From NCBI RefSeq assembly GCF_035989885.1, contig NZ_CP108518.1, positions 2,298,501 to 2,362,500 of the forward strand: a stretch of 64,000 bases of DNA. The letters are read 5' to 3'. This document shows positions 19,225-25,833 of the stretch, piece by piece (position 1 is the first letter of the stretch; each line of letters opens with the position of its first letter). This DNA comes from Streptomyces sp. NBC_01232. Lineage in GTDB: Bacteria > Actinomycetota > Actinomycetes > Streptomycetales > Streptomycetaceae. The notes beneath the pieces were generated by a model that ran no database searches, had not been told where the DNA came from, and was given only the letters and a program-made list of their open reading frames with translations. The position numbers were made by a program, and so were the translations under genes.

Positions 19225-21027
19225 ATGGCGTTCGACCGTAGGACTTTTCTGGGAACCACGGCTGCGACGGGTGCGGCTGTGGCGTTGGCGGGGGCCACGA
19301 GCACCCCGGCCGCCGCGGCCCCGCAGGATGCGCAGGGGTCCGGGCCCCGGACGTACTCGTTCACGGTGATGGGTACGACCGATCTGCACGGGAATGTCTT
19401 CAACTGGGACTACTTCACGGATGCGGAGTTCGACGACAAGGCGCACAACGACGTCGGTCTGGCGAAGATCTCCACGCTGGTGGATCAGGTGCGGGCGGAG
19501 AAGGGGCGCCGCAACACGCTGCTGATCGACGCGGGTGACACGATCCAGGGCACGCAATTGTCGTACTACTACGCGAAGGTGGATCCGATCACCGCGCGGC
19601 GCGGTCCGGTGCACCCGATGGCGCAGGCGATGAACGCGATCGGTTATGACGCGGCGGCGCTGGGGAACCACGAGTTCAACTACGGGATACCGGTGCTGCG
19701 GAAGTTCGAGGAGCAGTGCGATTTCCCGCTGCTGGGGGCGAACGCGCTGGATGCGAAGACGCTGCGGCCGGCGTTCGCGCCGTACAGCATGCACAAGCTG
19801 CGCACGCCCTGCGGGCGGGACGTGAAGGTGGCGGTGCTGGGGCTGACGAACCCGGGTATCGCGCTCTGGGACAAGGCGAACGTGCAGGGGAAGATGACGT
19901 TCCCGGGGCTGGAGGAGCAGGCGGCGAAGTACGTGCCGAAGCTGCGGTCGATGGGCGCCGATGTGGTGATCGTGTCGGCGCATTCCGGTTCGAGCGGTAC
20001 GTCCTCGTACGGGGACCAGTTGCCGTACGTCGAGAACGCGGCGGCGCTGGTGGCGGAGCAGGTGCCGGGGATCGACGCGATCCTGGTGGGGCACGCGCAC
20101 ACGGAGATCCCGGAGTACCGGGTGAAGAACAGGGCGACCGGCAAGGACGTGGTGCTGTCGGAGCCGCTGAAGTGGGGGCAGCGGCTGACGCTGTTCGACT
20201 TCGAGCTGACGTGGGCGAAGGGCCGCTGGTCGGTGGCGAAGGTCGCGGCGAAGGTGCTGAACTCGAACGCGGTCGCGGAGGACAAGAAGATCACGCGGCT
20301 GCTGTCGGACGAGCACCGCAAGGTGGTGGCGTACGTGAACCAGGTGATCGGGACGTCGACGCAGGCGATGTCGTCGGCGGAGGGGCCGGTCAAGGATGTC
20401 GCGATCATCGATCTGATCAACCACGTGCAGGCGGAGACGGTGAAGGGGGCGCTGGCCGGTTCGGAGTGGGCGGCGCTGCCGGTGCTGTCGCAGGCGTCGT
20501 GCTTCTCGCGGACGGCGGCGATTCCGGCGGGTCAGGTGACGATCCGGGACGCGGCGGGTCTGTATCCGTTCGAGAACACGATGGAGGCGCGGCTGCTGAC
20601 GGGCGCGCAGTTGAAGGACTATCTGGAGTATTCGGCGCGGTACTTCGTGCGGACGGCGCCGGGTGATGCGGTGGATCCGGCGAAGCTGACGAACTCCGAG
20701 GGTGTGCCGGACTACAACTACGACGCGGTGTACGGGCTGGCGTACGACATCGACATCGCGCAGCCGGTGGGTTCGCGGATCACGGGGCTGTCGTTCCAGG
20801 GGAAGCCGGTGGATCCGGCGGCGCAGTTCGTGTTCGCGGTGAACAACTACCGGGCGTCCGGTGGCGGGAACTTCCCGCACGTGCCGCAGGCGAAGCAGCT
20901 GTGGGCGAACTCGGACGAGATCCGCAACACGATCATCCAGTGGGTGAAGGCGAAGGGGACGATCGACCCGGCGCAGTTCGCGTCGGTGGACTGGCGGCTG
21001 ACGCGGGCCGGGGTTTCGGTGTTCTAG
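19225..21027 (+). CDS. Tat-exported 5'-nucleotidase / 2',3'-cyclic phosphodiesterase family protein
   Basis: A 600-residue bifunctional metallophosphatase. The start FDRRTFLGTTAATGAAVALAG is a twin-arginine signal, followed by an Ala-rich cleavage zone near residue 35. Metal-binding motifs are MGTTDLHGNVFNW, LLIDAGDTIQGTQLSYYY, AALGNHEFNYG, VIVSAHSG and ILVGHAHTEIP. The C-terminal nucleotidase domain has GQVTIRDAAGLYPFENTMEARLLTG and FVFAVNNYRASGGGNFP. It releases phosphate and nucleosides from external nucleotides. ATG 19225 sits behind AAGGGGAG. Its stop overlaps the left arm of the palindromic repeat at 21027. Confidence 0.92.
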   Translation: MAFDRRTFLGTTAATGAAVALAGATSTPAAAAPQDAQGSGPRTYSFTVMGTTDLHGNVFNWDYFTDAEFDDKAHNDVGLAKISTLVDQVRAEKGRRNTLLIDAGDTIQGTQLSYYYAKVDPITARRGPVHPMAQAMNAIGYDAAALGNHEFNYGIPVLRKFEEQCDFPLLGANALDAKTLRPAFAPYSMHKLRTPCGRDVKVAVLGLTNPGIALWDKANVQGKMTFPGLEEQAAKYVPKLRSMGADVVIVSAHSGSSGTSSYGDQLPYVENAAALVAEQVPGIDAILVGHAHTEIPEYRVKNRATGKDVVLSEPLKWGQRLTLFDFELTWAKGRWSVAKVAAKVLNSNAVAEDKKITRLLSDEHRKVVAYVNQVIGTSTQAMSSAEGPVKDVAIIDLINHVQAETVKGALAGSEWAALPVLSQASCFSRTAAIPAGQVTIRDAAGLYPFENTMEARLLTGAQLKDYLEYSARYFVRTAPGDAVDPAKLTNSEGVPDYNYDAVYGLAYDIDIAQPVGSRITGLSFQGKPVDPAAQFVFAVNNYRASGGGNFPHVPQAKQLWANSDEIRNTIIQWVKAKGTIDPAQFASVDWRLTRAGVSVF

Positions 21028-21188
21028 GTCCTGTCGTCGAAGGAGCGCCGGTGGGGCCCGTGGTGTCCGGCGCCGTGCATCGCAAGGCGGAGGGGCGCCC
21101 GAGTACTGGACGTACTTGGGCGCCCCGACAACGCGGCGAGGTGCGGTGCCGGGCGCCGTGGGCCAGGCGGGACTTCGACGACAGGGCC
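21027..21188. repeat. 162-bp nested palindromic element
   Basis: The outer arms GGTCCTGTCGTCGAAG (21027-21042) and CTTCGACGACAGGGCC (21173-21188) are inverted with one mismatch. In the centre GGGGCGCCCGAGTAC pairs with GTACTTGGGCGCCCC around TGGAC, and GC-rich blocks between also pair. The whole unit can fold into one long hairpin. I recall similar units scattered between genes in streptomycete genomes; it has no coding capacity and may be a MITE-like or RNA-stabilising repeat. Confidence 0.7.
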
Positions 21189-21209
21189 TTAGGCCGTCTG
21201 GGCGGGACG

Positions 21210-21245
21210 GGGTGGCCGGCCGTGGTGTGCTGCGGCCGGCCACCC
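21210..21245. terminator. terminator hairpin after the ALF-repeat gene
   Basis: A perfect 12-bp stem (21210-21221 with 21234-21245) with a 12-nt loop, directly downstream of the leftward gene ending at 21264. Confidence 0.7.
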
Positions 21246-21263
21246 TTGAGGGTGCGGGTTCGG

Positions 21264-22427
21264 TCAGCGTCCGGCGCCGGCGCGGCGCATGCGGGCCGCA
21301 AGGAGCATTCCGGCGCCGGCGATGAGCGTGGAGCCCGCGCCGCCTGCGATCAGGGTGGTGTGGTCGCCCGTGCCGGTGGTGGCGAGGGGGGCACCGCCCT
21401 GGCCCTGGGGGGTGACGGTGGTGTTGCCGGAGCCGGCGTCGGTGGTCGTGCCGCCGGTGCCGGAGCCGTTGCCCTTGCCCTTGTCGCCGTCCTGGCCGTC
21501 GTGGCCGTCCCGGCCGGGGGCGGGCTTCTCCTTGTCCTTGGCCGCCTGGTCCTTGGCGCGGGCCTCGTGCTGGCCCGTCTTGAGGAACTCGGTCCGGTCG
21601 GCGGGGGTGCCGGCGAGCGCGGCGCGGCCGGCCTTGACGAGTTCCGGACCGCCACCGTCGATGATCCTGGCGATGGTGACGCGGTTGTCCTGGTCGCGCA
21701 GCTCGTACTGGGTCACTTCCAGGAAGTGGCGCAGCTCGGCGGGGGTGGGCGTTCCGTTCATCAGCTTGCTGATGGCGTCGCTGAGGATCGGGCCGTCCCA
21801 GCCCTCGTCGATGCGGGCCAGTTCGACCAGGTCGTCGGAGGCCTGGGCGAGGTACCGGCCGGTCTTCAGGAACTCCGCGCGGTCGGCGGGGGTGCCCTGC
21901 AGGGCCTTCTTGCCGGCTTCCTTGACTGCGGTGCCGCCGGTGCCGATCAGCCGGGAGATCTCGACCTTGTTGTCGTCGTCGCGCAGTTCGTGCTGGGTGA
22001 CGTCGTAGAAGTGGCGCAGCTTTTCGATGGTGTCCCCGTTGCTGAGGATCTTGTTGATGCCTCCCTTCAGGCCGGGTCCGGCGCCCGGGAGGAGGCGCAG
22101 GATCGCGATGCGGTAGTCGTCCATGCGGATCTTGTGCTGGTCGACTTCGATGAACTTGCGCATGGCCTGTGGGCCGTCGGCGATGGCCTTGCGGCCGGCT
22201 TCCTTCATGAACTCGCTGGCCATCGGGTGGGCGATGATCGCGAGGATGGTCTTGCGGTCCTCTTCGGCCTGGTCGGGCACGGTCTGGTCCGGCGTGGTCG
22301 GTGCCGGCTGGTTGCCGGGTGCCGGGGCGTCGGGGCCGGCGGCGAACGCCGGTGACGCGATGAGGACGGCCGGAGCAAGGGCAGCGGTGGTGACCGCTGC
22401 GGCGATCCGGGAAAACTTCACAGACAA
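21264..22427 (-). CDS. secreted ALF-repeat protein with LAXTG sorting signal
   Basis: A 387-residue surface protein. The signal peptide (KFSRIAAAVTTAALAPAVLIASPAFAA) ends near residue 30. Several helical ALF-type repeats follow; the clearest copies are ALQGTPADRAEFLKTGRYLA and ALAGTPADRTEFLKTGQHEA, interleaved with LRHFYDVTQHELRDDDN and LRHFLEVTQYELRDQDN. A Gly/Asp/Lys-rich linker leads to the sorting signal LATTG, a hydrophobic segment (TLIAGGAGSTLIAGAGMLLA) and an Arg-rich tail, which fits class E sortase anchoring. Function of ALF repeats is unknown; in actinomycetes they occur in secreted, often polymorphic-toxin-linked, proteins. Here no toxin domain is seen. Confidence 0.85.
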   Translation of the reverse strand: MSVKFSRIAAAVTTAALAPAVLIASPAFAAGPDAPAPGNQPAPTTPDQTVPDQAEEDRKTILAIIAHPMASEFMKEAGRKAIADGPQAMRKFIEVDQHKIRMDDYRIAILRLLPGAGPGLKGGINKILSNGDTIEKLRHFYDVTQHELRDDDNKVEISRLIGTGGTAVKEAGKKALQGTPADRAEFLKTGRYLAQASDDLVELARIDEGWDGPILSDAISKLMNGTPTPAELRHFLEVTQYELRDQDNRVTIARIIDGGGPELVKAGRAALAGTPADRTEFLKTGQHEARAKDQAAKDKEKPAPGRDGHDGQDGDKGKGNGSGTGGTTTDAGSGNTTVTPQGQGGAPLATTGTGDHTTLIAGGAGSTLIAGAGMLLAARMRRAGAGR

Positions 22428-22573
22428 AACCCCCTGGAAACGTTTCTTCGACAGAAGGGACGTTCGATCTGTCCGGATAGTTGTACCGGTAATGTTCCCG
22501 CCCCTCGTGGCGGCCTGGTGGCGGCACCGAGGTGTGCGGGGGCGGGGTCTCGGTCACCGGGCGGCGGGGCCTT

Positions 22574-23983
22574 TCAGGGGTGGTCGACGAGGGGGCGGAG
22601 TTCGCCGACGGGCCGGGGGCGGGTGTGCTCGCGCTGTTCGAGGCCGAAGGTGGTGAAGGCGGTGCGTTCCGGCTGGGGGTAGGGCTCTTTGCCGGTGAGG
22701 GTGTTGAGGATGGCGGCGCTGCGCCAGGCGGCGAGGCCGAGGTCGGGGGCTCCGACGCCGTGGGTGTGGCGTTCGCCGTTCTGGACGAAGACGCTGCCGG
22801 TGACGGTGGGGTCGAGGATCATCCGGTAGCGGTCGTCGATGCGGGGGCGTCCGGAGGAGTCCTTGCGCAGGTACGGGTCGAGGCCTGCGAGGAGGCTGCC
22901 GAGAGGGCGTTCCCGGTAGCCGGTGGCGAGGACGACGGCGTCGGTGGTGAGCCGGGAGCGGGTGCCCTGCTCGAGGTGTTCGAGGTGGAGTTCGACTTTG
23001 GTGGTGGCGACGCGGCCGGCGGTGCGGACGGTGACTCCGGGGGTGAGGACGGCGTCGGGCCAGCCTCCGTCGAGGGTGCGGCGGTAGAGCTCTGCGTGGA
23101 TGGCGGCGATGGTGCCGGCGTCGATGCCCTTGTGGAGTTGCCATTGTCCGGGGACGAGCCGGTCGCGTACGGGTTCGGGGAGGGAGTGGAAGTAGCGGGT
23201 GTAGTCGGGGGTGAAGTGCTCGAGGCCGAGCTTGGAGTACTCCATGGGGGCGAAGGAGGGGGTGCGGGCGAGCCAGGTGAGGCGTTCGCGGCCGGTGGGG
23301 CGGGCGCGGAGGAGGTCGAGGAAGACTTCGGCGCCTGACTGGCCCGATCCGATGACGGTGACGTGTTCGGCGCCGAGGATGCGCCGGCGATTGTCGAGGT
23401 AGTCGGCGGAGTGGATGACGGGGACGGTGGGGGCGTCGGCGAGGGGGCGCAGGGGTTCGGGGACGTAGGGGGCGGTGCCGATGCCCAGGGCGAGGTTGTG
23501 GGTGTAGGTGCGGCCGAGGGCTTCGACTTCGCCGGTGGCGTCGAGTTGGGTGAAGTCGACTTCGAAGAGGTCGCGTTCGGGGTTCCAGCGGACGGCGTCG
23601 ACCTGGTGCCCGAAATGGAGTCCGGGGAGGCGGCCGGCGACCCATCGGCAGTAGGCGTCGTATTCGGCGCGGTGGATGTGGAACTGCTCGGCGAAGTAGA
23701 AGGGGAAGAGCCGTTCCTTGTGCTTGAGGTAGCTGAGGAAGCTCCAGGGGCTGGCCGGGTCGGCGAGGGTGACGAGGTCGGCGAGGAAGGGGACCTGGAG
23801 GGTGGCTCCTTCGATGAGGAGGCCGGGGTGCCAGCGGAAGTCGCGGCGCTGGTCGTAGAAGGCGGTGGCGAGTTCGCCGGCTCCTTGTTGCGGGAGGCCG
23901 TGGGCGAGGGCTGCGAGGGACAGGTTGAAGGGGCCGATCCCGATTCCGACGAGGTCGTGGGGGGCTTCGAGCTGGGCGGTCAT
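22574..23983 (-). CDS. lysine/ornithine/diamine N-hydroxylase (flavin monooxygenase)
   Basis: A 469-residue SidA/IucD/DesB-type N-hydroxylating monooxygenase. FAD site DLVGIGIGPFNLSLAALAHG at the start; LLIEGATLQVPFLADLVTLADPASPWSFLSYL is the diagnostic family block; NADPH site HVTVIGSGQSGAEVFLDLL; ATGYRERP and QNGERHTHGVGAPDLGLAAWRSAAILN close the fold. It adds one oxygen to the terminal amine of an ornithine, lysine or diamine, the first step to hydroxamates. Its ATG overlaps the TGA of the upstream decarboxylase by four bases, suggesting that the amine product is its substrate, as in DesA/DesB. No acyltransferase or IucA/IucC synthetase lies next to it. Confidence 0.9.
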   Translation of the reverse strand: MTAQLEAPHDLVGIGIGPFNLSLAALAHGLPQQGAGELATAFYDQRRDFRWHPGLLIEGATLQVPFLADLVTLADPASPWSFLSYLKHKERLFPFYFAEQFHIHRAEYDAYCRWVAGRLPGLHFGHQVDAVRWNPERDLFEVDFTQLDATGEVEALGRTYTHNLALGIGTAPYVPEPLRPLADAPTVPVIHSADYLDNRRRILGAEHVTVIGSGQSGAEVFLDLLRARPTGRERLTWLARTPSFAPMEYSKLGLEHFTPDYTRYFHSLPEPVRDRLVPGQWQLHKGIDAGTIAAIHAELYRRTLDGGWPDAVLTPGVTVRTAGRVATTKVELHLEHLEQGTRSRLTTDAVVLATGYRERPLGSLLAGLDPYLRKDSSGRPRIDDRYRMILDPTVTGSVFVQNGERHTHGVGAPDLGLAAWRSAAILNTLTGKEPYPQPERTAFTTFGLEQREHTRPRPVGELRPLVDHP

Positions 23984-25380
23984 CGGTGGGTGCTGCCTTC
24001 CAGGAGGGCGATGAGGGTGTCCAGGTCCCCCGCTGTGGTGTGCGGGTTGAGCAGGGTGGCCTTGAGCCACAGGCGGCCGTCGGCGTGGGTGCGGCCGAGG
24101 ACGGCGCGGCCTTGGTGCAGGAGGGTGCGGCGCAGGGTGGCGAGTTGGTCGTCGTCGGCGTGGGTGGGCCGGAAGAGGACGGTGGTGAGGGTGGGGGGTG
24201 CGTGGAGTTCGAAGCCGGGGTGGGCGTCGAGGAGCCGGGCGAGGTGGTGTGCGGTGTCGACGGTGCGGTCGATGAGTGCGGCGAGGCCGTCGCGGCCGAG
24301 GGCGCGGAGGGTGGTGGCGATCTTGAGGGCGTCGGGGCGGCGGGTGGTGCGCAGGGAGCGGCCGAGGAGGTCGGGGAGGCCCGCTTCGGTGTCGTCGGTG
24401 GCGTTGAGGTAGTCGGCCTGGTGGGCGAGGGGGGCGAGGAGGCCGGTGTCGGGGACGACGAGGAGGCCGGCGGCGACGGGCTGCCAGCCGAGTTTGTGCA
24501 GGTCGACGGTGAGGGAGTGGGCGCGGCCGAGTCCGGCGAGTTTGTCGCGGTGGCGGGGACTGAGGGCGAGGAGGCCGCCGTATGCGGCGTCGATGTGGAG
24601 GTCGGCGCCGTAGCGGTCGCAGAGGTCGGCGATGCGGTGGATCGGGTCGATGAGGCCTGCGTCGGTGGTGCCGGCGGTGGCGGTGACCAGGGTGGGGCCG
24701 GGGGTGGTGGCGAGGGCTTCGGCGAGGCGGGCGGGGTCGAGGACGCCGGTGGGGGTGGGGAGTTCGGTGGCCGGGGGGAGGCCGAGGAGCCAGGCGGCGC
24801 GCGGGACGGAGTGGTGGGCGTTGGCTCCGTGGAGGACGGTCAGGGCGGGGCCGTGGCGTTCGCGGGCGAGGAGCAGGGCGAGTTGGTTGGCTTCGGTGCC
24901 GCCGGTGGTGACGAGCGCGTCGGGGTGGGGGGTGTCGTAGAACTCGGCGGCGAGGGTGCGGGTGAGGAGGGCCTCCACGGCGGAGGCGGCGGGGGCCTGG
25001 TCCCAGGAGTCGAGGGAAGGGTTCAGCACGCTGGCGGCGAGGTCGGCGGCTGCCGCGACGGCGAGCGGGGGGCAGTGCAGGTGGGCTGCGCAGAGGGGGT
25101 CGGCGGGGTCGGCGGCGCCGGCGGCGAGCGTGTGGACGAGGGTGCGGAGGGCTTCGTGGTCGCCTGTGCCGTGGGCGGGGAGTACGCCGGCGTCGCCGAG
25201 GGCGGCGTGGACGCGGGCGGTGACGGCGTCGGGGCCGCCGGCGGGGAGGGGGCCGCGGCGGGCTTCGGCGCCGGTGGTGAGGGCGTCGAGAACGGTGTCG
25301 AGGAGGGGGCGCAGGGCGGTGGGGCCGTTCGCGCCTCCGGCGAGCGGGGGTGTTGCGCGTTTGCCGGGCGGCGCGGTCAT
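23980..25380 (-). CDS. PLP-dependent group II amino acid decarboxylase
   Basis: A 466-residue aromatic/diaminobutyrate-type decarboxylase. AHLHCPPLAVAAAADLAASVLNPSLDSWDQAPAA is the substrate-binding N-terminus; LVTTGGTEANQLALLLARE binds the phosphate; HGANAHHSV stacks on PLP; DLHIDAAYGG contains the Asp that pairs with the pyridine N; the PLP-lysine is in LTVDLHKLGWQP. It should decarboxylate a basic amino acid (lysine, ornithine or diaminobutyrate) to a diamine. GGAGG lies 7 nt before ATG 25380. Coupled to the N-hydroxylase gene, it looks like the front end of a hydroxamate pathway. From memory it differs from the DesA of the desferrioxamine cluster, so it is probably a separate paralogue. 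Confidence 0.87.
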   Translation of the reverse strand: MTAPPGKRATPPLAGGANGPTALRPLLDTVLDALTTGAEARRGPLPAGGPDAVTARVHAALGDAGVLPAHGTGDHEALRTLVHTLAAGAADPADPLCAAHLHCPPLAVAAAADLAASVLNPSLDSWDQAPAASAVEALLTRTLAAEFYDTPHPDALVTTGGTEANQLALLLARERHGPALTVLHGANAHHSVPRAAWLLGLPPATELPTPTGVLDPARLAEALATTPGPTLVTATAGTTDAGLIDPIHRIADLCDRYGADLHIDAAYGGLLALSPRHRDKLAGLGRAHSLTVDLHKLGWQPVAAGLLVVPDTGLLAPLAHQADYLNATDDTEAGLPDLLGRSLRTTRRPDALKIATTLRALGRDGLAALIDRTVDTAHHLARLLDAHPGFELHAPPTLTTVLFRPTHADDDQLATLRRTLLHQGRAVLGRTHADGRLWLKATLLNPHTTAGDLDTLIALLEGSTHR

Positions 25381-25833
25381 CGGGTCCTCCGGGGGCTGGC
25401 CGGGTGCGGTGGGAGGCACCTGGCAGCCAGTACAACGATCAGACCCGAATGGGGTAACCGCCGGGGTTTGTCCGAATCGGTGGTGGCGTGTGGGGGGGCT
25501 TGGCGGGGGCGGGGCCCTGCCGGGGCGGGGCGGGGGCCGGGCCGGGAGGGGGGCCGGGAGGGGGGCCGGGAGGGGGGCCGGGTGGGGGGTCCGGGGCCGG
25601 GTGGGGGGTCCGGGGTGTCGTCCGGGACTGCATGATTTATGGCGCCCTGGCGGCGGTTTTGCCTCGTACGGGCTGCTACCGCGCCAACAAATCACGTTTT
25701 ACGTCCCGGACAACACCCCGCCCCGTCCCCGTCCCCGGCCCTCGGTCGCGGTTCCCCGGCCCCGGCCCCCGGTCGCGGTTTCCCGTCGTCGGCTCCGGCT
25801 TTCGGCTTTCGGCTTCGGCTTCGGCTCAGAGCA
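25381..25833. other. low-complexity intergenic region
   Basis: 453 nt between two leftward genes. The left part should contain the promoter of the decarboxylase operon; I looked for an iron box (TTAGGTTAGGCTCACCTAA type) and saw none. The right part holds G-rich tandem repeats and, at about 25720-25830, iterated TCGG/CTTTCGG-type motifs just after the aminopeptidase stop. No gene is visible. Confidence 0.6.
25542..25615. repeat. G-rich tandem repeats
   Basis: Three perfect copies of CCGGGAGGGGGG (25542-25553, 25554-25565, 25566-25577) are followed by two perfect copies of the 19-mer CCGGGTGGGGGGTCCGGGG (25578-25596, 25597-25615). The plus strand has repeated runs of 3-6 G and could form G-quadruplexes. 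Confidence 0.85.

Noticed and set aside
19201..22557. 1118-codon minus-strand ORF spanning the nucleotidase and ALF genes
   Set aside because: It runs through two well-supported genes and is Arg/Pro/His-rich with no domain; stop-free frames of this length are expected at this GC content.
25381..25470. Iron box for the decarboxylase/N-hydroxylase operon
   Set aside because: Searched by eye on both strands for the DmdR/IdeR 19-bp pattern; nothing convincing was found.
25542..25615. Possible CRISPR array
   Set aside because: Repeats are contiguous with no spacers and no cas genes are in the window.
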